From the NCBI RefSeq assembly GCF_018199995.1, contig NZ_CP073578.1:310001-374000 (forward strand): a stretch of 64,000 bases of DNA, given 5' to 3'. Positions 36,725 to 45,315 of the stretch are shown piece by piece (position 1 is the stretch's first letter; each line of letters starts with the position of its first letter). The DNA comes from Photobacterium sp. GJ3 (lineage in GTDB: Bacteria; Pseudomonadota; Gammaproteobacteria; Enterobacterales; Vibrionaceae). A model generated the notes under the pieces. It had not been told where the DNA came from, ran no database searches, and saw only the letters and a program-made list of their open reading frames with translations. The position numbers and the translations under genes are program-made.

Positions 36725-37780
36725 ATGAATCATAAAATAACATGTGACATTGAGCTAAGGAAATTTCTGAAAATATTATTAAAAAATATTATTTTTATTT
36801 TTATATCTTCTGGTGCTTACTGGGTATGGGCAATGCCCCAAATCATGCAATATACTTATTCTCAGACAAAAATTGGTTCACTTAAGTTTGATTATCATGT
36901 GACACCCTATGAACTATTACAATATGCGTTGGGTCTTGGGGGTGTTCTTTTCGTTTTGTTCGCTATTGCTGTTCAATCGATTGAGTCGTTTATGATTTCA
37001 TTAATTACATTTATTTTGTGCATTCCACTTTTTTATTATAAATGTGTGCAGGTTAGTGTAGGTGGTAAGAGTTTAAACTCTTTGAGGTTTAATTTTTCTG
37101 GACCTAAATTAGGTGCATATTTTCTCTTTTTCCATCCGAAGGTAGTTTTCTTTTTAATTCTTGTGTGTGGGTTCATTTACTCGGGCTTTCAAGTTCAACG
37201 AACAAATGAAACTCTCAGCTATAGTCTTTATGGTTGTGCTTTCCTGTCTATGGTTCTTCTGACTATTGTTTTTGTTGTTGGAAAAGCACGTTATATTATT
37301 AATCATTACACGTACGGTAATTATTGCCTGAAAACGACAATATCTGAAAGAGAAATTTTTCAATCAATGCTCAGTGCATTCGTATCAGTAAAATATTTTT
37401 TTGTGGCGATTTCCCTGAGTGGGCTGATTTATTGGATGTCTGGCGATTATTTTTGGAAGAGCTTAGCATTAGTATTATCGTTCACTACAATGCTATTATT
37501 TATTATTTCATATGCAGCAGAGTACCGATATCATTATTTTGATAAAATACAAGTGGAAGGAATTGATGAATTTAAATTTGTTTCGACGGCAAGTGGATGG
37601 CATATTTTTCTTCATTGGTTCAGTTGTTTATATACTTTCATTTTTACATTAGGGCTTGCAATGCCCTGGGTGTTCGTGAGCAGGCATAAGTTTTACTTCG
37701 AACACATTATGATCGTCGGAGATTTAAGGCCGATTGAAAGCGCTTGTGTATCCGCACTTCAGGTTGAAAAGGCAGGCTGA
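36725..37780 (+). CDS. divergent DUF898 (YjgN-like) membrane protein, AT-rich
   Basis: 351 residues with eight or so hydrophobic helices. DUF898 hallmarks are present but diverged: KIGSLKFDYHVTPYELL, LRFNFSGPKLGAYF, NHYTYGNYCLKTTIS and a C-terminal MPWVFVSRHKFYFEHIMIVGDL. The same landmarks occur in the 39508-40656 protein (ELAGDRFDYHATPQQIL, VRFNFTGSVKGAYW), so the two are distant paralogues. The gene is strikingly AT-rich against its surroundings, so it was probably imported rather than duplicated in place. Unlike the other copy it has no M48 peptidase gene behind it. Function unknown. Confidence 0.75.
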   Translation: MNHKITCDIELRKFLKILLKNIIFIFISSGAYWVWAMPQIMQYTYSQTKIGSLKFDYHVTPYELLQYALGLGGVLFVLFAIAVQSIESFMISLITFILCIPLFYYKCVQVSVGGKSLNSLRFNFSGPKLGAYFLFFHPKVVFFLILVCGFIYSGFQVQRTNETLSYSLYGCAFLSMVLLTIVFVVGKARYIINHYTYGNYCLKTTISEREIFQSMLSAFVSVKYFFVAISLSGLIYWMSGDYFWKSLALVLSFTTMLLFIISYAAEYRYHYFDKIQVEGIDEFKFVSTASGWHIFLHWFSCLYTFIFTLGLAMPWVFVSRHKFYFEHIMIVGDLRPIESACVSALQVEKAG

Positions 37781-37861
37781 GGAAAAAAATCGGATGTCTG
37801 CGCAATGTTAATGCTGCCGCTTCTTGGCAGCATTGGCTGAAAGTGTGTCTCACCTGCCGGG

Positions 37862-38767
37862 TCAAAACCACTTCACCATCCGGATTTCACAGGCATCATG
37901 TCCGGTGTTGCCCATGGGTTCCTCAATATGGTGAAATCCTAAAGACTCGTAAAGCGCGATGGCTTCGACCAGATTAGCGGTGGTTTCCAGATAGCAGGCA
38001 CGGTAACCCTGTTCCCGGGCAAAACGCAGGGCTTTCACCGCAAGCTTTCGCGCCAGACCTAAACCGCGTAGCTCTGGCAGGAAATACATTTTCTGCAATT
38101 CGCAGACATCTGCCTCCCCAGCCAGTGCGGCAATACCACCGCCGCCCAGCACCCGGTGATGATGTTCGATCACCCAGTACTCATGCCTGTCCGCCTGATA
38201 GACTTCACTCATGCTGTCGAGCGTCGGATCGGCGACACCATAGCCTTTGTCTGCGGTCAGGCCATATTCAGCCGAGACTTTTCGGATCACGGCGGCAATG
38301 GATGCGTTATCCAGCGGCGTTAACGGCCGGATGGCGTAACCCTGCTGACGGCTGGCCATGACCATGGATTTTTTGTATCTGGCCAGACTGGCACCCAGCG
38401 CTTTAATCTCATCCAGATCCATCTGAGCCAGAAAACCTTCCACCTGAGTATTCAGACTGTAGTGCAGTGCTGTCAGTTTTGTCTGCCCGGCAGGAGTCAG
38501 GGTGGCAATCTGGCTTCGCTTATCGTCGGGGTGCGGATGAAAGCGGATCAGGCCAAGATTGCTCAGAACCGCAAGGGTACGGCTGGCATTGGACTTATCG
38601 ACCTTGAGCAGAGTGGCCATATCGCTGACAGTGCAGGGTGCAGCTTCCAGTTCGATCAGTGTGTGGGCCTGAACCGGAGTGAGGTCTATATTGCCGCACT
38701 GATTGTCCAGCATGCCGAGCTGGCGAACTAACTGGCGGGAAAGGTGACGCAGGGTTTGTGCATCCAT
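37862..38767 (-). CDS. MarR-type regulator fused to a GNAT acetyltransferase
   Basis: 301 residues from ATG 38767. N-terminal MarR winged helix (about 1-140): [21 protein letters not shown] is the recognition-helix region and [17 protein letters not shown] the wing. C-terminal GNAT (about 150-301) with [19 protein letters not shown] as the acetyl-CoA loop and [14 protein letters not shown]. MarR-GNAT fusions are a known class, but substrates are generally unknown. E. coli has a lone GNAT gene (yjgM) at the same place between rraB and yjgN, so this may be its regulatory variant. A near-palindrome just upstream is a candidate operator. Confidence 0.85.
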   Translation of the reverse strand: MDAQTLRHLSRQLVRQLGMLDNQCGNIDLTPVQAHTLIELEAAPCTVSDMATLLKVDKSNASRTLAVLSNLGLIRFHPHPDDKRSQIATLTPAGQTKLTALHYSLNTQVEGFLAQMDLDEIKALGASLARYKKSMVMASRQQGYAIRPLTPLDNASIAAVIRKVSAEYGLTADKGYGVADPTLDSMSEVYQADRHEYWVIEHHHRVLGGGGIAALAGEADVCELQKMYFLPELRGLGLARKLAVKALRFAREQGYRACYLETTANLVEAIALYESLGFHHIEEPMGNTGHDACEIRMVKWF

Positions 38768-38793
38768 GTCTGTGTTCCATTCGGTTGTTTTTC

Positions 38794-38811
38794 GCAACTG
38801 AATTTAGTTGC
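38794..38811. promoter_or_regulatory. candidate MarR-type operator
   Basis: GCAACTGAATTTAGTTGC: 8 of 9 base pairs symmetric, 26 bases before the MarR-GNAT start. Its size fits a MarR dimer site. Confidence 0.5.
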
Positions 38812-38825
38812 GAGTAACAACAATG

Positions 38826-39239
38826 TCAATGAAAAACAGAATGATGATGGCAGTGAAACGCTGAATGTTGTGCCTCACGTTTTTCACGACGTTGCCACAG
38901 GGTTTCATGCGCCAGATATGCCAGCGTATTAATTGAGGGCTCAATCAGCGCCATAATGCCGCCAATCATCCAGCTGCCACTGAGCAGAGAAGCCACACTG
39001 AATGCGACACTGAAATGGACCACGGCAAATGTCATGGTCTTGTTTGACGGTTTCCCGAACCGGGATGTTTTCAGAGATGGCCACTGCCAGACTTTCTCGT
39101 GAAAGTAGAAGGCGACTGTGTTGACCATGGGCTCAATCATGGCGATCAGGCTGCCCAGAATCATATCGCCGGTCAGTAGGTAAGCGACGGTGAAGGCAAC
39201 GGTAAAGTGAATCACGGCGAAACTGATTGTTTTTTTCAT
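38826..39239 (-). CDS. DUF2061 tandem-repeat membrane protein
   Basis: 137 residues from ATG 39239, with AGAGGG seven bases upstream. It is two copies of one DUF2061 unit: KTISFAVIHFTVAFTVAYLL to IAMIEPMVNTVAFYFHEKVW (about 2-53), and KTMTFAVVHFSVAFSVASLL to MALIEPSINTLAYLAHETLW (about 66-118). Each unit has two membrane helices and an invariant (A/L)IEP plus HE motif. A His-rich tail (HCHHHSVFH) follows. Function unknown. Confidence 0.82.
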   Translation of the reverse strand: MKKTISFAVIHFTVAFTVAYLLTGDMILGSLIAMIEPMVNTVAFYFHEKVWQWPSLKTSRFGKPSNKTMTFAVVHFSVAFSVASLLSGSWMIGGIMALIEPSINTLAYLAHETLWQRREKREAQHSAFHCHHHSVFH

Positions 39240-39507
39240 GGCAAAACCCTCTGTTGATGGTTTCAGTTTGGGGGGATCCGGTAAATAAGTAAAAACGATT
39301 GGTTCTATCATATCAATCGTCATTAGCTATTGTTTTCTGCGAATCAACATGAATAATCTTCCCGGGTCGCCTTATCTTTTCTGGCTTCGATAAAAAATGG
39401 AGACGGTACGCTTTATTATGCTTTATGTTGCATTATGATGGCGTCGAATTGACGACCTGCATCCTCAGGTTGATGTGATTGCTTGCGAACAGCTAGGAAC
39501 GATAAGA

Positions 39508-40656
39508 ATGAATAATAAGGTTATATTTTACGGGAAAGGTGGCGAGTTTTTCGGCATCTGGATTGTTAATATTCTGCTCAGTATTGTAACGCTCGGAATT
39601 TACTCTGCATGGGCAAAGGTCCGGACAAAGAAGTATTTTTACGGTAACACGGAGCTTGCAGGTGACCGCTTTGATTATCATGCAACCCCGCAGCAGATTC
39701 TGATTGGCCGGATCATCGCTTTTGTGTGTGTCTTGATCTGGGCAATCGCAAATGCAATTTTCCCATTGGCTGCTTCATTACTGATGCTGATTTTTGTGGG
39801 TTTCACCCCCATTCTGGCCCGAAATAATGCCCGATTCGATGCGCGGATGAGTAGTTACAGAAATGTCCGTTTTAACTTTACGGGAAGCGTGAAAGGTGCT
39901 TACTGGGCGATGATGGGGGCTGGTCTGATCGGGATGATTCCGCTTGTGTTCTTGGCGATCGTCACGGCGCTTGTCGCAGAGCACTCTGTCGTTTTGGGTA
40001 TCATTTGTAGCATTTTGACTGTTGCAGCCTATCTCTTTCTATTTGCTTATGTGAGTGCAGCAATGACCCGTTATTTCGCAAACGGGTATCAATATGGAGA
40101 TCGGCCCTTCCGTGCAGAAATCAGCACTGAGTTTTTTATAAAAACCATCTTGCTGGGGGTATTACTGGGCGCTGGCCTGACTATCGTGATGATTGCTGTC
40201 GTCGCCATTATCGCTTTAGTGATTGCTTTCATGACGATGAGTTCGGGTGAAATGGGCTCTGTGATTGATCAATTCTGGTTTATGGTGGGCGGTATGTCTG
40301 GCATGGTGTTTGTCATTTTACTGATGGTCTTTATTGCCGTGTTTGTGCAGGTGCGTGTCCGGAACTACACCTTTGCGCAACTGGTCGTCTCGGGAGCACC
40401 GGAATACGGTTTTACGTCGACCGTCCGTACGCGCAGCTTCGTTTGGCTGATGATCACCAACTTCCTGGCGCAGGCTTTTTCTCTGGGTCTGGCACGGGCA
40501 TGGGTGATGGTTCGCACAACGCGCTTCCTGTGTGAGCATACGTCTGTGGTCGGGGATCTCTCGCTGCTGACGGCCAAAGGTGAGGTCATGGATGAGGGTG
40601 CAGCCATTGCGGATGAAGTCGCGTCTGCCTTTGATATTGAAATGGGGCTGGGATGA
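39508..40656 (+). CDS. yjgN: DUF898 membrane protein YjgN
   Basis: 382 residues with about eight membrane helices; family of unknown function. Markers: IYSAWAKVRTKKYFYGNTELAGD in the first third, RFNFTGSVKGAYW, and the duplicated AWVMVRTTRFLCEH near the end. ATG 39508 is preceded by GGAACG. The stop overlaps the start of the M48 peptidase gene by four bases, a pairing seen in many Proteobacteria, which suggests joint function at the membrane. yjgN lies between rraB and valS in E. coli as well. Confidence 0.88.
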   Translation: MNNKVIFYGKGGEFFGIWIVNILLSIVTLGIYSAWAKVRTKKYFYGNTELAGDRFDYHATPQQILIGRIIAFVCVLIWAIANAIFPLAASLLMLIFVGFTPILARNNARFDARMSSYRNVRFNFTGSVKGAYWAMMGAGLIGMIPLVFLAIVTALVAEHSVVLGIICSILTVAAYLFLFAYVSAAMTRYFANGYQYGDRPFRAEISTEFFIKTILLGVLLGAGLTIVMIAVVAIIALVIAFMTMSSGEMGSVIDQFWFMVGGMSGMVFVILLMVFIAVFVQVRVRNYTFAQLVVSGAPEYGFTSTVRTRSFVWLMITNFLAQAFSLGLARAWVMVRTTRFLCEHTSVVGDLSLLTAKGEVMDEGAAIADEVASAFDIEMGLG

Positions 40657-41669
40657 TCATCTCTGGCTTTTGTTATCCGCCGCTCAGTGCTGAGCGGCAG
40701 GATGCAGAATTGGCATTGGGAGCTTCGGGTGAACTGACGTTGCGTTGCGGGGAATACACCACACAATGTGCGGCCTCGCGTGCGCAGCTGACTGAGCCGT
40801 TAGGAAATCTGCCTGCATCGGTGACATTTCCGGATGGCTGGTTGTTTAAACCCAGCGATGATCGGGTTCTGAAGAGATGGATCGCGCAGCATGCGCCACA
40901 ACGGAACCGTTGGGTGCACCGGCTGGAGCGCCACTGGCTGGCGATCCTGCTCAGTATCATGCTGACGGTACTGGCGGGTCTGGGAGGGTTCCGTTATGGC
41001 ATTCCTGCGGCGAGTCATTATTTTGCCCGGATGTTGCCACAAGCAGTGCCTGTCTATCTTGGTGAAAATGTCCTTGAGATCTTAGATGCGCATCTTTTCG
41101 AGCCGTCGGATCTGACGGAACCGGAGCAATGGGAGATTCGTGACCGGTTTGCTTTGTTGCAGGACAATTTGCCCGCTTTACCGGTTGAGCCGAAGATCGT
41201 GTTTCGCACTTGGGAGCATGGCCCCAACGCCTTTGCATTGAGTGACGGGACCATTGTCGTGATGGATTCGCTGGTTGAGCTGGCAACGACACCTGCTGAA
41301 CTGGACAGTGTGCTGCTGCATGAAGTCGGCCATGTGTACCACCAGCATGTGATGGAAGCAGTGGTTCAGTCGGCCCTGTTATCTGTCTCGGTTGCGCTCC
41401 TGACCGGGGAAAGTTCAGGTCTGGTGGATAACCTGACCGGTACCGGCGTTTTTATTGCGTCTTCCGGTTACTCCCGGAATGCCGAGCGCGAGGCGGACCG
41501 TTTCGCTGCCGAGCAGATGATCCGGCAGTATGGTTCAACAGCGCCCATGGTGGCGATGTTCAATCGTTTCATGGAGCACGATGGTGACAGCGAGCTGCCG
41601 GCGTGGTTGCAAAGTCACCCGGAGCTCTCTGAGCGTATTCAGAGCCTTCAGCAAACATCCCGCGATTAA
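40653..41669 (+). CDS. M48-family zinc metallopeptidase, membrane-anchored
   Basis: 338 residues. One membrane helix (about 95-115) precedes a gluzincin domain with HEVGH (223-227) and the downstream zinc ligand in EREAD (E278). The soluble N-terminal 90 residues are Cys-poor and of unknown fold. It is translationally coupled to yjgN (ATGA overlap). By analogy with HtpX and LoiP it may act in envelope quality control; substrate unknown. Its terminator at 41676-41701 has been invaded by MITE copy C. Confidence 0.87.
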   Translation: MIISGFCYPPLSAERQDAELALGASGELTLRCGEYTTQCAASRAQLTEPLGNLPASVTFPDGWLFKPSDDRVLKRWIAQHAPQRNRWVHRLERHWLAILLSIMLTVLAGLGGFRYGIPAASHYFARMLPQAVPVYLGENVLEILDAHLFEPSDLTEPEQWEIRDRFALLQDNLPALPVEPKIVFRTWEHGPNAFALSDGTIVVMDSLVELATTPAELDSVLLHEVGHVYHQHVMEAVVQSALLSVSVALLTGESSGLVDNLTGTGVFIASSGYSRNAEREADRFAAEQMIRQYGSTAPMVAMFNRFMEHDGDSELPAWLQSHPELSERIQSLQQTSRD

Positions 41670-41675
41670 CAAAAC

Positions 41676-41701
41676 AAGCTATCCGGTGGTTCGGGTAGCT
41701 T
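41676..41701 (+). terminator. terminator hairpin of the M48 gene, T tract separated by a MITE
   Basis: AAGCTATCCG/CGGGTAGCTT (one G-U pair), loop GTGGTT. The T run that would complete it (TTTTT) appears on the far side of MITE copy C at 41863. Confidence 0.65.
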
Positions 41702-41702
41702 A

Positions 41703-41862
41703 TACCAATCGCAGTAAATAACTGATCATCCTAGCTTGTTAAAATGTTCGATAACTGCGTTAGATTTTTTGATTGTAGAATAACTACTTATCTAAAAAAT
41801 CTGCCTTGTTCTCAAACATTTTTCCTGCGCTATTTTTGATCACTGACTTACTTTGATTGGTA
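41703..41862 (+). mobile_element. MITE-like 160-bp hairpin element, copy C
   Basis: 160 bp from TACCAATC to GATTGGTA, same orientation as copies A and B. Flanks are TTA (41700-41702) and TTT (41863-41865), so the target duplication is imperfect here. It sits between the M48 gene and the candidate RiPP operon. Confidence 0.86.
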
Positions 41863-42015
41863 TTTTTGATTCCTTTCTATTTTCGTCTTCCTGCTTTTCA
41901 GCTCAAATCTAATTTCTTGTGCAATGACATGAGGAAAAACATTTCAACCTGTGAAAACGGTCAAAAGCAATTTATTGCATCGTTGTTTCTATCGGTTTGA
42001 AAGTTAGTCTCCGGT

Positions 42016-42044
42016 GGTTCACGCGGATGAACCCGATGTTCGGG
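42016..42044 (+). promoter_or_regulatory. inverted repeats in the leader of the candidate RiPP operon
   Basis: GGTTCA-CGCGGA-TGAACC (42016-42033) followed directly by CCCG-ATGTT-CGGG (42032-42044). They end 20 bases before the precursor start. They could be an operator or an mRNA structure; no regulator gene is adjacent. Confidence 0.4.
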
Positions 42045-42064
42045 AATCACAGGAAGAACGCTCA

Positions 42065-42514
42065 ATGAAAAAACAAATGACACTGGCCTCAATGCTGTCC
42101 ACTTTTGCTGCCGCTGAAGCACAGGCAAGCTTGCAGCAGGAAGCTGAAAGCCGAGGTGCAGATTTCCATGACACGGCGGTTTTGGACAAGACGGTGATTG
42201 TGTCCAACGAAGCCTTGCTGGCGACCTTACTCAAAATTCGCGATGCGAAACGAGAAGGGACGCATCACGGCATTGTGATCCCGGGGTTACCGGGGGGCAA
42301 TGGCTGTGAAGCTTGTGGTACTTACTCTCAGGGAGGAACCTATACCCAGACCGCAAATACAGATCATTACATTCAGCACGATCATTACGATCCGGACGGA
42401 CGGATCCTGGACCATGACTTTCACCGTATTAACGAAGTTGCCCTCCGGGAAATACTGGAAGCCCGGGTCGGCCTTAATCTGGAAGCCTTATTTGAAGCGC
42501 CCAAAATGCAGTAA
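42065..42514 (+). CDS. candidate RiPP precursor / modification substrate
   Basis: 149 residues, ATG 42065 with AGGAAG about eight bases ahead. I do not recognise a known family. The first 65 residues are helical and polar, leader-like. Then comes Gly-rich IPGLPGGNGCEACGTYSQ with Cys81 and Cys84. Three Tyr-x-Gln motifs follow: Y87-S-Q89, Y93-T-Q95 and Y102-I-Q104. Next is a His/Asp/Tyr-rich run, HDHYDPDGRILDHDFHR (105-121), and a final amphipathic helix. Its TAA overlaps the ATG of the radical SAM gene by one base. Position, leader-like N-terminus and repeated aromatic-x-polar triads suggest it is the substrate of the next two enzymes. It is long for a precursor, so an accessory protein is the alternative. 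Confidence 0.55.
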   Translation: MKKQMTLASMLSTFAAAEAQASLQQEAESRGADFHDTAVLDKTVIVSNEALLATLLKIRDAKREGTHHGIVIPGLPGGNGCEACGTYSQGGTYTQTANTDHYIQHDHYDPDGRILDHDFHRINEVALREILEARVGLNLEALFEAPKMQ

Positions 42515-43632
42515 TGACCATGCATTTGAAGCGTTTAGATATCATTGTGAAGGTTGCATCCCGGTGCAACCTTGATTGTACGTATTGTCATTGGTTCCGC
42601 GATCCGGAAGTGCTCCGGTTGCCGAAAACATTGTCTCCGGCACTGGAAGAGATGCTGTTTGAAAAACTCGCGGCCTTGATTGCATCCCATCAACTGGAAC
42701 ACCTGAATCTGATTTTGCACGGGGGAGAGCCGTTACTGTTTGGATACCGGCGATTGGCGGCCTTTTTGCAAAAGGCGCAGCAACTGGCGACTCGCAGCGG
42801 GTGCCGGATTCGCTGCAATATCACCACCAATGGCGTGTTATTGAATGACCGTTTACTGAGTCTTTTCCGGCAGTTTCAGGTCGGGATTGCGATCAGTGTT
42901 GATGGCCCGAAGTCCGTGCATGACAAATACCGCATCACGGTGAATGGCAAAGGTTCTTACGACAAAGTGATAGAGGCCATTGACCGTTGCCGATCCGCAG
43001 GCATCGAACCGGCATTGCTGTGTGTGGCTGATCCTTCTGCGAGCGGAAAAGCGCTGGTGAAGTTTTTTGCCGACGAACTGGGCTCGAAGCGATTTGATTT
43101 TCTGATCCCCAATTTTACACGGGATGATGAAGGCGTCGCTTCGATCGCCCAATTTCATATCGAGGCTTTTGAGACCTGGTTTCATCATTATTGGCCAAAA
43201 GGCGTGGTTATCCGCCATTTGGAAGGGATGGTCGAAGGGCTGCTTGGGTTAACACCACAGATAGAAACGTTCGGGACCTCGAATGTTGCAGCAGTTGTGA
43301 TTCAGCCGGATGGCGCGATTGAACCGCATGATGTGCTGAGAATCTGCGGCCATGATGCCGTAGATACCGGGTTAAATCTGATGGATGATGCCATTGAAGC
43401 GATTTTTCAGCATCCGTTGTGGCTTACGCCTTTTCAGGCCAAGCGTCATTTGCCGGAGAACTGCAGGCAATGTGAGTTTTCGGCGTCTTGTGCCGGGGGC
43501 TATGTCATGCACCGTTACTCCAAAACCAATGGTTTTCATAACAGCAGCCTTTACTGTGAAGATATTCAACAGATCAGTCGGCATATCTATGACACGCTCT
43601 TATCCAGCATGTACGTTGAGGTGGAAGGATAA
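42514..43632 (+). CDS. radical SAM/SPASM peptide-modifying enzyme, FxsB-like
   Basis: 372 residues. Radical SAM cluster motif Cys18-x3-Cys22-x2-Cys25 (SRCNLDCTYCHWF), then LILHGGEPLLFG and ITTNGVLL, the SAM-binding blocks. The C-terminus has a SPASM-type auxiliary-cluster region: Cys317, Cys320, Cys326 (CRQCEFSASCAGGY) and Cys348 (FHNSSLYC), plus an earlier RICGHD. This arrangement resembles FxsB-type maturases, several of which make carbon-carbon crosslinks (cyclophanes) in ribosomal peptides. No separate RRE domain is seen. Start ATG 42514 (or 42520) overlaps the upstream stop, so expression is coupled to the candidate substrate. The reaction is inferred from the family. Confidence 0.85.
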   Translation: MTMHLKRLDIIVKVASRCNLDCTYCHWFRDPEVLRLPKTLSPALEEMLFEKLAALIASHQLEHLNLILHGGEPLLFGYRRLAAFLQKAQQLATRSGCRIRCNITTNGVLLNDRLLSLFRQFQVGIAISVDGPKSVHDKYRITVNGKGSYDKVIEAIDRCRSAGIEPALLCVADPSASGKALVKFFADELGSKRFDFLIPNFTRDDEGVASIAQFHIEAFETWFHHYWPKGVVIRHLEGMVEGLLGLTPQIETFGTSNVAAVVIQPDGAIEPHDVLRICGHDAVDTGLNLMDDAIEAIFQHPLWLTPFQAKRHLPENCRQCEFSASCAGGYVMHRYSKTNGFHNSSLYCEDIQQISRHIYDTLLSSMYVEVEG

Positions 43633-44935
43633 ATGACGCTTCGAAAAAATATGATTCGTGCATTCAGAAACACGATGAACCCGCCTCAGTTACCGGGTTC
43701 TTTTTTTGTCGACCTGTCCGGCAATGCAGAGATGCTGGACACTTTACTGCACTGGCATGAAAGAAAAACCGATTTTATGCTGAATTTTTTGTGTCAGCTG
43801 GCGGGGTATGAAAAGCACTGGATCCCGCAGCTGTTCAGCAACCAGAAAGCAGACGTTTATCGCGCCATGCCTTTTATTGCCTGGCTGGGGACACCCTGAA
43901 GCTGCTCGACGATCTGGAAGCGCAGCAAGTGCAATCCGACGTCATTCAACGGGCGGTACAACAGAGAATTGCGGTGTTGTTGCCCTTATTGCTGAAAGTG
44001 TTCGATCTGAACGTCCCGATTGAAGACATGCCAGTGGTGATTGAGCCAATCTTTTTACCCATCGGCAGCCGGTGGGGGCTGAAATTTCCGCAAGAACAGT
44101 CACTGACGATGACCATTCACGCCAATCAGGTGGTATTGAAAACACAAAGCGACGTCGTCTGTGTTTATCATGCAGAGACCGACTCGTTTGAGCTGTGTGA
44201 TGATCGTCTGGAGCGTTTCGAACGATTTTATCTTCTGGGTCAGATTGAAGTGATTCATCATCAGCACTGTCACATCCATGCGATGTCGAATAAAACGGGG
44301 GAAGATGACCTCAGTGTTGATCTGGCGACGATCCGGGATGAGCTCAATCACAGCTTTCAATTGCTTGCTTGTCTGTATGGCTCGGAAGGCATTCAAAAGT
44401 TAGTCGCGCTGAACAGAACGCTCGTAGTGAAGGTGCCTCAGGAATCGGGGTGGTTTAACAGTTCAAGTGGGTATCAATACCCTTTCTCCTGTTTTTTAAC
44501 AACCTATCCCAAGACCTGGATTAAATCTGCGGAGTCTATTTTGCATGAGACCATGCATATTCTGCTGGGCCTGTATCTGGAGTTTGAAGATTTATATCTC
44601 AACCCAGATGAGCAGCGGATTTATCGACATCCGTGGATGGATATTCCAAGGCCGATGCGGGGGTATTTCTCGGTGCCCATGCGTTCACCAATGTCTGTGA
44701 TTTTTATCGGCGGATTTTAGCCGACGAAGCGCTGTCTCAGACGCAAGCCTGGTGCAAAGATCAACTGTCCCTTCGGGTCAGCGAAGTTGCCCGCGCACTG
44801 GGTGAAATTCACGATCATGCTGATCTCACGGCTTCGGGGCTTCAATTCGTTTCCGGGTTAGATGCACTGTGGCTGCACGCCAGTCAAAGTCTGCCACAGC
44901 CTCATGCGCAGGTGCCGGCATTGACCGAGCGTTAA
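43633..44935 (+). pseudogene. HExxH-type putative peptide hydroxylase, two frameshifts
   Basis: Three overlapping frames read as one protein if one base is restored at each of two G runs: GGGG at 43887-43890 (frame MPFIAWLG joins DTLKLLDDL) and GGGGG at 44659-44663 (IPRPMRG joins VFLGAHAF). The restored product is 434 residues. It carries HETMH at 305-309 (44544-44558), followed by HPWMDIPRPMRG-VFLGAHAF. These are features of the HEXXH peptide-modification family found beside FxsB-like enzymes, later described as 2-oxoglutarate-dependent beta-hydroxylases. As given, the reading stops at codon 88, before the motif. Either it is a decaying gene, or both G runs were under-called. Start at 43633 is one base after the radical SAM stop. 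Confidence 0.72.
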
Positions 44936-45315
44936 GAATATTCTGATCAATGCTCTGAACGGGGTTCAGGGCGTTCATCGAATCAAGCCACTGGCCCAGT
45001 CAATCATCAAGCAATCCTCAACCCATCGAAAAGTGGCGATGCCTGTCACTTTTCGATGAGATGCAACTCAGCTTTCAATCCGTTGAGCTGATGCTGCCGT
45101 TTGTCGTCAATCCTGCCGAGCCTCATGAATGATATCCGTGTCGCAATGCGTGATGTTCGTGGGTGAATGTACGGGCTGAAACGAGTCACCATGTTGTAAC
45201 CAATTGATTAACATTTAAAATTCACCGGATTATACACCTTGTTGGTTATGCGCTTGCTGTGTTGGGATTGGCGCAGACCGGTTTATCCAATCATGTCACC
45301 TCATGGAAGATAGTG
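44936..45315. other. 380-base intergenic region
   Basis: No gene. It holds a CTGAAC/GTTCAG hairpin (about 44956-44970) that may end the RiPP-like operon. It also holds a perfect 11-bp hairpin, ATCGAAAAGTG/CACTTTTCGAT (45026-45058), without a T tract. An AT-rich promoter-like stretch precedes the lipoprotein gene. Confidence 0.45.

Noticed and set aside
43633-44935. Programmed -1 frameshifting in the HExxH gene
   Set aside because: Neither G run forms a proper X-XXY-YYZ slippery heptamer with a clear downstream pseudoknot, and two successive events would be needed for one protein. Deletion or miscalling is simpler.
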